Assembly: GCA_026770585.1 (NCBI GenBank)
Contig: MU646316.1
Location: 993,053 to 1,005,370 of the forward strand
Length of the DNA: 12,318 nt
Direction of reading: 5' to 3'
Origin: Baffinella frigidus
Lineage: Eukaryota > Cryptophyceae > Cryptomonadales > Baffinellaceae
Both the position numbers and the translations under genes were made by a program. Shown here one piece after another: positions 6,001 to 12,062 of this stretch. Position 1 is the stretch's first letter; the number at the start of each line of letters is the position of its first letter. The notes under the pieces are model-generated. The model saw only the letters and a program-made list of their open reading frames with translations. It was not told the origin of the DNA and did no database searches.

Positions 6001-6348
6001 ATGCCTTTGGGGGCAGATGATGTAGAGGGGACCGACGGGTCTCCTGAAAACGGGACGGGCCTCCGCGACGCTGCTGCAGCGTCGGCGCCGGTTTCCCCCT
6101 TGGTCGGCGACCGGGCGGCATGGCCGGAGGTTGTGCGCGTGAGCTTCACAGCCCCGGCAGCGGACGCCGCCCAGCAGCTCGAACAGTACCGGCGCTTCAG
6201 CTCCAGGCAGCAGAGTGCGGCTGCAGCGCGTACGGGCTACGCCGCCTCTGACCCGGGGGAGGCGCGCGAGATTGAGCCTTTCGCTCCCTCTGCCGCCGCG
6301 GAGGAGCGCCCGACACGCACCGCCCCTGGGGTGGTCTTGTGCTCCTAG
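6001..6348 (+). CDS. Hypothetical protein, element-derived C-terminus
   Basis: A 115-codon frame with predominantly G or C at third positions and ordinary polar composition: an acidic start (ADDVEGTDGSPENG), an Ala-rich middle, then a Gln/Arg segment (QQLEQYRRFSSRQQ) and another Ala/Glu segment. No domain is recognised and no family can be assigned. The frame is closed just upstream by a TAG, and the ATG context is weak, so it could be an internal exon with an unseen acceptor. The last 11 codons and the stop lie in the left part of a family 3 element (from 6313), so the original 3' end appears to have been replaced. The opposite strand is also open over 5859-6149 with low-complexity residues, which lowers confidence. 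Confidence 0.35.
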   Translation: MPLGADDVEGTDGSPENGTGLRDAAAASAPVSPLVGDRAAWPEVVRVSFTAPAADAAQQLEQYRRFSSRQQSAAAARTGYAASDPGEAREIEPFAPSAAAEERPTRTAPGVVLCS

Positions 6349-6407
6349 GCATAGCCCTACGGTAGGACCCTAGGGCGGTGCGTGTCCTTAATTTCGAGTA
6401 ACCCCTG
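6313..6407. mobile_element. Family 3 copy lacking its left tip
   Basis: Starts within ACACGCACCGCCCCTGGGG and ends GGTGCGTGTCCTTAATTTCG then AGTAACCCCTG, followed by TA. The CAGGGGTTACTCG tip expected on the left is absent and coding-like sequence stands there instead. Confidence 0.8.
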
Positions 6408-6706
6408 TATTCGCGAGTAGGGCCGCGGTGATTTTTTGTAAGACTTAACTGAGTTAATTACCGCGAGTGTCTGATTGAACCAATTACCACAAGACACAGG
6501 ATCAAGTCCAGAAATGATCACATTACAAGGCTTGTTCAGCTCATTTCTGAAATCGATGTCTTAGGTCCTTTAGGTTCTTCGAGCTCTCAACATAGGCGGA
6601 CACCGGAACTTAGGTCCGCTTACTGACCACCTGAGACACGGGTCTGACATCTTATTATCCGATGTTTATGGGTTACGGGTTCTACCAAAAAACTCTACAA
6701 TACTAC
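6408..6706. other. No supported gene; short stem only
   Basis: AT-richer DNA without a convincing frame. The only structure seen is CAGAAATGA (6509-6517) paired with TCATTTCTG (6541-6549). Confidence 0.5.
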
Positions 6707-6738
6707 ACGCAAGATTTGTCCCACGCAAGATTTGTCCC
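6707..6738 (+). repeat. Perfect 16-bp tandem duplication
   Basis: ACGCAAGATTTGTCCC twice in a row. Confidence 0.95.
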
Positions 6739-6813
6739 ATGTTTGGAGTGTGTCCGGTTCACGTCTCTAAGCGATTGCAGCCGTGCATGTTGGCTGTATG
6801 GCGACAACCAGAG

Positions 6814-6885
6814 CAGGGGTTACTCGCGAGTAAAGGAACAGGCACGCGACTCTGAAGCGGTCGGTGCGTGTTCTTGATTTCATTA
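6814..6885. mobile_element. Shortened family 3 copy
   Basis: Left tip CAGGGGTTACTCGCGAGTAA, then a very short centre, then GCGTGTTCTTGATTTC. The right tip (AGTAACCCCTG) is missing and is replaced by the tandem repeat starting at 6873. Confidence 0.65.
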
Positions 6886-6934
6886 CATTTAACGAAAAAT
6901 AACCTTGATTTCACTACATTAAACAAAAAATATG
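6873..6934 (+). repeat. 31-bp tandem duplication
   Basis: CTTGATTTCATTACATTTAA and CTTGATTTCACTACATTAAA begin two 31-bp units that start in the family 3 right arm, so the duplication post-dates loss of that element's end. Confidence 0.85.
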
Positions 6935-7012
6935 GTCGACCGGAATCCGGTCGGTTGGCGGTCGTTGAATTAATGCACGCAGACACGAGCCGTCGGTTGC
7001 GGTCCATGATTT

Positions 7013-7132
7013 CAGGGGTACCTCGCTCATAAGAACCCCCCCCCCCCCCTTACGATCACCGTAAGCGCCTCAGGCATAGCACTGCTGTAGGGTCCTAGAG
7101 GGAGGCACTTTCTTACGAGCGAGGTACCCCTG
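7013..7132 (+). mobile_element. Family 1 copy with long C tract
   Basis: 120 bp, ends CAGGGGTACCTCGCTCATAA and TACGAGCGAGGTACCCCTG. The left arm has a C run of 12 or more where the right arm has AGGGAGG, so the stem is imperfect. Flanks (TT left, TC right) no longer show a TA duplication. Confidence 0.88.
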
Positions 7133-7143
7133 TCACATCCGCG

Positions 7144-7189
7144 CCCAACTCGGTGGGTGGTCGGTCCTTGGACCGCACACCAAGTTGGG
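7144..7189. repeat. Nested hairpin before telomere-like array
   Basis: CCCAACTCGGTG (7144-7155) pairs with CACCAAGTTGGG (7178-7189), 11 of 12, enclosing a second stem CGGTCC/GGACCG (7161-7174). Confidence 0.8.
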
Positions 7190-7192
7190 TGT

Positions 7193-8040
7193 TGAGATTA
7201 GGGTTTAGGGTTTTGAGGATTTAGGGTTTATTCTTGAGTGTTTACGGTTCAGGGTTCGAGGTTTGGGGGTTTAGGATGTAGGGTTTATGGTTTAGGGTTT
7301 GGGGTTTGGGGGTTAGGTTTAGGGTTTGGGGTTTAGGGTTTAAGGTTGAGGTTTGAGGGGTGACGGTTGAAGGTTAAAGGTGTGTGGTTTATAGTTCGGG
7401 TTCAGCGTTTTAAGGTTAAGGATTTAAATTTTAGGGTTTAGGATTTGGGGTTGAAGGTTAAGGTTGTAAGGTTTATGTTTTGAGGTTTAGGGTTTAGAGT
7501 TAAGAGTTCAGGGTTACGGTGCGGGGTTTATGGTTTGGGGTTTAGGTGTAGGTTTTAGGGTTGGGGGTTTAGGGTTTAGGGTTTTGGATTAAAAGTTTAC
7601 GGATGAGAGATCAGGGTTTCGGGTCAGGGGTTTAGGGTTTAGGGTATAGAGTTTAGAATTTAGGTTTTAGGGTTCAGGGTTCAGGGTTCAGGGTTTAGGG
7701 TTTAGGGTTTTAGGGTTTAGGGCCTAGGGTCTAGGGTTTAGGGTTTAGGGTTTGGAGTTTAGAGTTTAGGGGTTAGGGTTGAGGGATTAGGGTTTAGGGT
7801 TTAGGGTTTAGGGTTTAGGGTTCAGGGTTTAGGGTTAGGGGTTTAAGGTTTAGGGATTACAGTTGAGGGTTTAGGGTTTACAGTTGAGTGTGCAGGGTCA
7901 GTGGTTAAGGGTTTATTGTGTTGTGTTTTTGGTACAGGTTCTATGGTGTATGGGTACAGGTTCTATGGTGTATGGTTCATGGTTTAGGGTTTAGGGTTTA
8001 GGGTTTAGGGTCTAGGGTCTAGGGTCTAGGGTCTAGGGTT
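7193..8040 (+). repeat. Degenerate TTTAGGG telomere-like array
   Basis: About 850 bp of TTTAGGG and near variants (GTTTAGGG, GGTTCAGGG, TTTGGGG). The most regular runs are at about 7690-7830 and 7980-8040. The decay and flanking unique DNA show an interstitial array rather than a chromosome end. The G-rich strand is the plus strand, opposite to 11532-12062. It may lie in an intron of a minus-strand gene, but no flanking exon was found. Confidence 0.9.
7931..7974 (+). repeat. Perfect 22-bp tandem duplication
   Basis: GGTACAGGTTCTATGGTGTA plus TG, twice in a row inside the telomere-like array. Confidence 0.95.
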
Positions 8041-8299
8041 TAAAGATCCCTCCCCCACTTTTAGTGGTCAATGTCCAGGGTTTAGGATTTAGGATTTTGG
8101 CTTCAGAGATTATGGTTTAGTTAACACGCAGGGGTCGCATCCGTCCCGTATGCTTAAGTTACGGGTTTTCGTACACGAGGTATCCCTGTATGGGAAATCT
8201 CCTGATGAGTTCCCACGCAAGCGGCGTGCAAAGTTTGAGTGACATCAGCTGATGGAACGGGTAAAAAGTATCAGTGAAAGTTGCGTGCGCCTGGCCCTA
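8041..8299. other. No gene; small fold-back at 8129-8188
   Basis: The 60-bp segment begins CAGGGGTC and ends GAGGTATCCCTG with TA after it. It contains the stem CCCGTA (8145-8150) / TACGGG (8160-8165). It may be a deeply reduced family 1-like element. The rest of the interval shows no feature. Confidence 0.45.
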
Positions 8300-8415
8300 C
8301 AGGGATACTTCGCTCATAAGAAACGCCCACCCCCTAGGAACACGATAGGGGCTTAGGCATATGCCTAATGTAGGGCCATAAGGAGTGGTGCGTTTTTGTG
8401 AGCGAGGCACCCCTG
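8300..8415 (+). mobile_element. Family 1 copy, TA-flanked
   Basis: 116 bp, ends CAGGGATACTTCGCTCATAA and GTGAGCGAGGCACCCCTG. Several transitions in each arm make it one of the older copies. Confidence 0.87.
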
Positions 8416-8489
8416 TAGTCGAATCTTTTGATGATGTCCCACACAAAACAAGGTCTGCAAAAACCGGCCTGTGTGCGGTCCTGAGATTA

Positions 8490-8673
8490 CAGGGATATCT
8501 TGGTAAAATGACCCAGAACTTAATAACCCGCACCGGATTTCGTGTCTGCGTGTTTTCGATGTAGTACCAGATAGTTGACTAAATCTCTCGTTAGTCAACC
8601 CGCAGGTACTAATCTAAGAAAACAGACACTGACCAAGGCTCGACCAGTTTTGTTCTCAGCCCGGATATCCCTG
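8490..8673. mobile_element. Element with CAGGGATATC ends and inner palindrome
   Basis: 184 bp. Outer ends CAGGGATATCTTGG and CCCGGATATCCCTG are short inverse copies. Inside, 8542-8582 and 8591-8629 form a ~40-bp inverted repeat (GTGTCTG...GTTGACTAA / TTAGTCAAC...CAGACAC). TA lies at the left junction; the right junction reads AA. Confidence 0.7.
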
Positions 8674-8698
8674 AAAGGCTCGCAGACAAAAACTATCG

Positions 8699-8730
8699 GT
8701 GTGCGGTCCTTGATGTATTAAGGACCACAC
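8699..8730. repeat. Short palindrome GTGTGCGGTCCTT
   Basis: GTGTGCGGTCCTT (8699-8711) is nearly inverse to AAGGACCACAC (8720-8730). A copy of its left half also lies at about 8471-8482, on the other side of the 8490-8673 element. Confidence 0.6.
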
Positions 8731-8754
8731 TTGAGAAGCCGGCGAGTGTCCTTA

Positions 8755-8880
8755 TCCCGTAAGTGGCGAGTAGGCTCATACGATCTACCGTAGGTAGGGC
8801 GAGTAGGCTCGTACGCCCTACCCTAGGACCTGCCTAGGACCTGCCGGGGGTCAATTTTGACCCCCTCGCCACTTAAGGGA
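8755..8880. mobile_element. Family 2 copy D with internal duplication
   Basis: TA-flanked, ends TCCCGTAAGTGGCGAG and CTCGCCACTTAAGGGA. It is 25 bp longer than copies A and C because GAGTAGGCTCATACG is repeated as GAGTAGGCTCGTACG. The palindrome reads GGTCAATTTTGACC. Confidence 0.85.
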
Positions 8881-8885
8881 TATGG

Positions 8886-8912
8886 TGTGCCCTGAATCGC
8901 GAGTAACCCCTG
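8886..8912. mobile_element. Family 3 right end
   Basis: GTGTGCCCTGAATCGCGAGT then AACCCCTG and TA. Family 2 copy D lies just upstream, and GAGTGTCCTTA precedes that, so copy D may have inserted into this element. Confidence 0.65.
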
Positions 8913-8966
8913 TACCTCCTCAACACTCGATGCCCGCGTGTGCGGTGCCTTGCCAAAATGCGGTGC

Positions 8967-9085
8967 TATGGGTACCTCGCTCATAAGAACCCCCCACCCC
9001 CCCTAGGACCACCGTAGGACCCTAGGCATAGCCCTACTGTAGGGTCCTAGGGAGGAGGCGCTTTCTTATGAGTGAGGACCCCCCG
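8967..9085 (+). mobile_element. Family 1 copy with eroded tips
   Basis: Arms GGGTACCTCGCTCATAAGAA and TTCTTATGAGTGAGGACC with mutated tips (TATGGG left, CCCCCCG right). Core in copy 1 orientation. Confidence 0.82.
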
Positions 9086-9373
9086 TAACATCCCCCAGCC
9101 GACGCGGCGCCTCCAAAAACGACAAACGACACAGCGCGGCCATCATCGCGAGCCCCCCCCCCAAGTTGTTTTGTCTTTTATATAACTCAGACGCCCGGAC
9201 AGGCTGTACAGAGCCTGCGCAGCGCTGGCGTTTACACGGGGCCCCGCAGGGCCTGGGTAGATGGGGGAGGGGGGGTAAGCGCGCGTCAGTGCCGCGAGAC
9301 CCTTGGTGGTGCATGATGCGGGCAGCTGTGGCCCGCCTCAGGATGGTTGAGGGCCGCGGTGGCCCGCCTCGGC
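9086..9373. other. GC-rich stretch without a supported gene
   Basis: Open frames of about 80 codons exist on both strands (9166-9411 plus, 9066-9314 minus), but neither has a recognisable domain and both cross G or C runs. The one signal seen is the TATA-like site at 9176-9185. Confidence 0.4.
9176..9185 (-). promoter_or_regulatory. TATA-box-like sequence
   Basis: On the minus strand this reads TTATATAAAA. About 35 bases downstream is ATGATGG (MMAALCRLSF...), opening a short frame that runs into the family 1 copy at 8967-9085. It may be a chance AT run in a GC-rich region. Confidence 0.2.
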
Positions 9374-9402
9374 ATGATGAGCCTGAGCTCAGGGCTCATC
9401 AT
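9374..9402. repeat. Perfect hairpin ATGATGAGCC
   Basis: ATGATGAGCC (9374-9383) and GGCTCATCAT (9393-9402) enclose TGAGCTCAG. Upstream, GTGGCCCGCCTC is also duplicated (about 9329 and 9359). Confidence 0.85.
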
Positions 9403-9450
9403 GATCCGTGAGAGGCCCGTGGTCCTCGGGAGCAAGGCACGGGCGAATGC

Positions 9451-9529
9451 CGAATGACTTACGACGAGAACGAACGACTTACGCCGAGAACGAATGACTT
9501 ACGCCGAGAAGAATGACTTAAGCCGAGAA
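9451..9529 (+). repeat. Four-copy 20-bp tandem repeat
   Basis: CGAATGACTTACGACGAGAA and three variants. Units start at 9451, 9471, 9491 and 9511, the last being 19 bp. Confidence 0.95.
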
Positions 9530-9597
9530 GATCCAGTCGTGCTCGTGCCCGAAGCCCTCGCACTCCTGCCCCACCACCAGGATTGTGTCAGCTGCTA

Positions 9598-9698
9598 TCC
9601 CTTAAGTGGCCAGTAGGCTCATACGCCCTACCGTAGGGCCATAGGACCTGCCTAGGACCTCTTGGCGGTCAAATTTAACCGCCTGGCCACTAAAGGGA
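9598..9698. mobile_element. Family 2 copy C
   Basis: 101 bp, ends TCCCTTAAGTGGCCAG and CTGGCCACTAAAGGGA, with TA left and CA right. It contains CCTACCGTAGGGCC uninterrupted, the site occupied in copy B, and GGTCAAATTTAACC. Confidence 0.87.
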
Positions 9699-9844
9699 CA
9701 CCCCCCGCCACCAGGAAACTGTCCGCGTGTGCCTCCTTTTCCAACTTTGAGAGTCGAGAGGCTGCAACCAGCTCTGCACTGCAGTGACATCAAACATTGG
9801 CAGGCGCCGAAGCTACCCCCCCCCTCGTCATCCCTCTCCCACAG

Positions 9845-9934
9845 CCCCCCCCTAGGACCCTACAGTAGGACCATACCTAGGGTCCTATGGTGGTCCTGGG
9901 GGGGTGGGCGTTTTCTATGAGCGAGGCAACCCTG
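9845..9934 (-). mobile_element. Family 1 copy lacking left tip
   Basis: Starts in the C tract (CCCCCCCCTAGGACCCTACA), core reversed, right end TATGAGCGAGGCAACCCTG followed by TA. The left ~30 bases of the arm are absent. Confidence 0.8.
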
Positions 9935-9997
9935 TACCGACCGCATACCCCACCCATCCAGGGTGAGCAGAGAGGGGCAGACCCAGGCACCTTGTTT

Positions 9998-10099
9998 TCA
10001 TCTGGCGTGATTCAAAGCGAGGTGCGAGCAAGGCAAGCTGACAAATGGCTGGGTTTTGTTGACGAGCCCGGGGATAAAGCAGCGATTCCACCCCTTAGT
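9998..10099 (-). CDS. Candidate last exon of minus-strand gene
   Basis: The frame reads through FIPGLVNKTQPFVSLPCSHL to a TGA at 9998-10000. Upstream is TAG (10102-10100) formed by the TA flank of a family 1 element plus G; a second possible acceptor AAG lies 6 bp further in, in the same phase. Either joins in phase 0 to the exon ending at 10286. The residue pattern is plausible for protein but no family is recognised. This is the least certain of the three exons, because the splice choice is inferred and the block is short. Confidence 0.3.
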   Translation of the reverse strand, partial: TKGWNRCFIPGLVNKTQPFVSLPCSHLALNHAR

Positions 10100-10102
10100 C
10101 TA

Positions 10103-10215
10103 CAGGGGTACCTCGATGATAGGAAACCGCCTCCCCCTAGGACCCTACAGTAGGCCCATAGGGCCCTATGGTGGTCCTAGGGGAGGGGCGGTTTCTCATC
10201 AGAGAGGTACCCCTG
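10103..10215 (-). mobile_element. Family 1 copy inside a candidate intron
   Basis: 113 bp, TA on both sides, ends CAGGGGTACCTCGATGATAG and CTCATCAGAGAGGTACCCCTG-like. Both arms carry paired changes (GATGATAGG / CTCATCAGA) near the usual CTCATAAGA. The core is reversed relative to copy 1. It occupies most of the gap between the candidate exons at 9998-10099 and 10286-10495. Confidence 0.88.
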
Positions 10216-10285
10216 TACCCGGCATGAGCGTTAACCGTGAAGCTTGCACAGAAAGGAAGGCACGGCGTGGGAGCGGGATCCGCAC

Positions 10286-10495
10286 CTCGCTGGTCGCAGT
10301 GTCGGAGCAGTACCAGGCGCCATACGGCAGCCCCGAGCCCTTCTCCCCAGGCACGGGCTTGTCCAGCTTGAAAAACTGCTCAGTGTTTTCCCAGCGCATC
10401 AGCCAACCGCACGCCGCGCCGCTCCGGTGACATGGCAGGGCGGCGCGCCAGTGCAGGAAGAGGGGCCGGCGGGCGGCAAGGTCGGCTTTGACTAC
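10286..10495 (-). CDS. Candidate middle exon of minus-strand gene
   Basis: Exactly 70 codons, bounded by GAGCAG|GTAGTC (acceptor) and AGCGAG|GTGCGG (donor), both phase 0. The reading includes PLFLHWRAALPCHRSG, then MRWENTEQFFKLDKPVPGEK and LPYGAWYCSDTATSE. Third positions are mostly G or C, the frame stays open past both junctions, and aromatic residues and cysteines are spread as in a folded domain. The family is not recognised. The preceding exon joins in the same phase through a 107-bp intron. An ATG inside (10399) could be read as an alternative start. Confidence 0.45.
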
Positions 10496-10602
10496 CTGCT
10501 CAACCCTAACTCCAACCCTGGCTTTCGCTTGGAGCGCTCGCGGTCCGTTGTTGAGTCTGGTCTGCTGGTTTCTCGGATAGGAACGCTGCGGTGTAGCCTC
10601 AC
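10496..10602 (-). other. Candidate intron with telomere-like motif
   Basis: GTGAGG at the 5' end and GAGCAG at the 3' end, 107 bp. Near the 3' end it reads GGTTGGAGTTAGGGTTGAG, a pair of near-TTTAGGG words, matching the repeat type that fills the 11532-12062 intron. Confidence 0.45.
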
Positions 10603-10689
10603 CTGGGCAGGGAGCATCTCCATGGAGCGCTGCTCCGAGAAGAGCTCCTGCGTCTGGCGGATGGTCGCAAACTGCGAAGACCTCGCCAT
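10603..10689 (-). CDS. Candidate first exon of minus-strand gene
   Basis: 29 codons from ATG at 10689, beginning MARSSQFATIRQTQELFSEQ and ending LPAQ at a near-consensus donor CAG|GTGAGG. About 26 of 29 third positions are G or C. An in-frame TGA lies five codons upstream, so ATG is the natural start, but an acceptor at TTTTGAG upstream is also possible and would make this an internal exon. The polar, Gln/Glu-rich composition suggests a helix. The gene would be transcribed away from the plus-strand gene at 11187, sharing a ~500-bp upstream interval. Function unknown. Confidence 0.42.
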
Positions 10690-11186
10690 CAGTACACCCT
10701 CACCTCAAAATATACAGCACTCCAGGGGTGTCAATGCAGTCAGAACCTTCGCCGCATGCACCGTAGAGCAATACCGCGGCTAAGAACTTGACAATCGCGT
10801 CTTTCCTGCTTTGCGCCACAGCACTGAGGGTGCATGTACAGGAGGTGCCCATCCTGTTGTAGGGGAACAACCCGCAAAAATGGGCACACTGTCAAGTCTA
10901 AAAGCACAGCAACCTTCTGAGACGCACAGTGGCTCAGCCCGACCAAGAGCTGGGTCAGTCCCAGGCCCCAGACTGCTCGTCTCTGCACAGGTTCTACCGC
11001 AGGAGAGGGGGGAGATTGGTGCGATCGCACCATTGCCGGATTTGGGTTGACTGAAACCAGGATCTTTTTGAGCTGTTGATGGTCAAATTTGACCACCAAA
11101 AGGAGAAAGAGGGCTGGCTTGCAAAGGAGAGAAGGCTCCTCGCTAGGAGCGAGGATGGGGCCAGAAGAGGCTGGACCCGCAAAATC
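10690..11186. promoter_or_regulatory. Interval between two divergent candidate genes
   Basis: It contains no supported plus-strand gene. The long minus-strand frame spanning 10740-11600 overlaps the plus-strand gene antisense and is treated as a shadow. Its lower part (HLLYMHPQCCGAKQ near 10805-10855) could be an exon remnant but has no GT donor. The palindrome at 11081-11094 lies here. A shared promoter role is inference from the head-to-head layout. Confidence 0.3.
11081..11094. promoter_or_regulatory. Palindrome GGTCAAATTTGACC shared with family 2
   Basis: A perfect 14-bp palindrome followed by ACCAAAAGG, close to the GCCAAGAGG next to the same palindrome in family 2 copy A. The TCCCTTAAGTGGCC ends are absent here. 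It is either a remnant of an element or an independently placed site; no factor is known. Confidence 0.4.
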
Positions 11187-11531
11187 ATGAGCGCAATTGC
11201 CATGCACCGCCAACCCCGACGCCAGGACCCAGCGCAGGACCCCCGGCGTGCCTCTGACAGGCGCAGCTCGCGGCGCGTCCCTCTGCTGGCGTGCCTCTTC
11301 GGTTCGATGGCGATTCCCGTCCTGGCCACTGGCGCGTTCTTCCTGCTCCGCAGCCTCTCCGGCAGCGCAGCCAAACAGCGCACTCTCTCCGGTGGCGTGG
11401 TTCGAGACGGGGAGTGGCGGGGGGTGCGCGAGGGCCACCTCGCCAACGATACGGACCTCTGCCAGCCGACGCGCCGCGCCTGCGACCGCTTCGACGCAGT
11501 CATCGTCCTCGGCGGCGGTCCTCAGAGCATG
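11187..11531 (+). CDS. DUF218-like membrane protein, exon 1
   Basis: 115 codons from ATG at 11187 (A at -3). An in-frame ATG at 11076 is possible, but that extension starts beside an element-like palindrome. Residues 1-30 are Arg-rich. Residues 31-54 (VPLLACLFGSMAIPVLATGA...) form one hydrophobic segment, fitting a type II anchor or signal anchor. Residues 103-111, DAVIVLGGG, resemble the first strand and Gly-rich loop of DUF218 (YdcF, SanA and ElyC in bacteria). The exon ends ...QSM at a GT (11532); reading on gives a stop three codons later. Third positions are mostly G or C. DUF218 proteins are often membrane-anchored; their biochemical role is poorly known, and ElyC is linked to envelope integrity in E. 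coli. The family call rests on motif resemblance, not a search. Confidence 0.55.
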
Positions 11532-11798
11532 GTGTTTTAGAGAACCCTCAACCAAGAAGCCTAACCCCTCAACCCTAAACCCTGAACCATCAATCCTCAA
11601 CCCTCAAACCTCAACCCTCATCCCTAATCCCTCAACCCAAACTCCGGAGCCCGAAACACTAAACCCTCAAACGTAAGCCCGAAACCCTAAACCCTAAACC
11701 CTAATACCTAAACCCCAAACCCTAAACCCTAAACTCCAAACCCTACACCCTACACCCCAGACCCTGCACCCTGAACCCTGAACCCCAACTCCTAAACC

Positions 11799-11830
<32 letters not shown>

Positions 11831-12062
11831 ACCCAACACCCTACACCCTACACCCTAAACCCTAAACCCTAACCCCCAAAACCTCAACCTTATACCCTGG
11901 ACCCTGAACCCTCAACCCCAAACCCCAAACCCCAAACCCCAAACTCCAAGCCCCCAACCCTAAACCCCAACCCCAACCCCCAACCCCCAACCCCAAACCC
12001 CCAACTCCCAACCCCCAACCCATCAACCCCAAACCTCAACCCCTCAACCCTCAACCCTACAG
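11532..12062 (+). repeat. Intron made of CCCTAAA-like repeat
   Basis: 531 bp beginning GTGTTTTAG and ending CCTCAACCCTACAG. Almost the whole length is CCCTAAAC, CCCTCAAC, CCCCAAAC and similar 7-8 base words, i.e. degenerate telomere-type repeat with the C-rich strand in the sense direction. A pyrimidine-rich tract before the final CAG is supplied by the repeat itself. Both flanks are coding in the same phase, which is the basis for calling it an intron. The exact donor is inferred; GGCG|GTCC at 11517 is possible but gives the wrong phase. Confidence 0.6.

Noticed and set aside
7193-8040. True chromosome end
   Set aside because: The repeat is degenerate and flanked on both sides by unique DNA and mobile elements.
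9451-9529. CRISPR array
   Set aside because: The 20-bp units are directly adjacent with no unique spacers, and the context is eukaryotic.
10244-10783. 179-codon plus-strand frame
   Set aside because: The minus strand here gives phase-consistent exons with splice consensus; the plus translation has no recognisable order and runs through the candidate intron.
10740-11600. 286-codon minus-strand frame, the longest in the window
   Set aside because: It is antisense to the DUF218-like exon, starts in telomere-like repeat (GSGFRVEGLGF...) and shows no domain. A shadow of GC-rich coding DNA is more likely.
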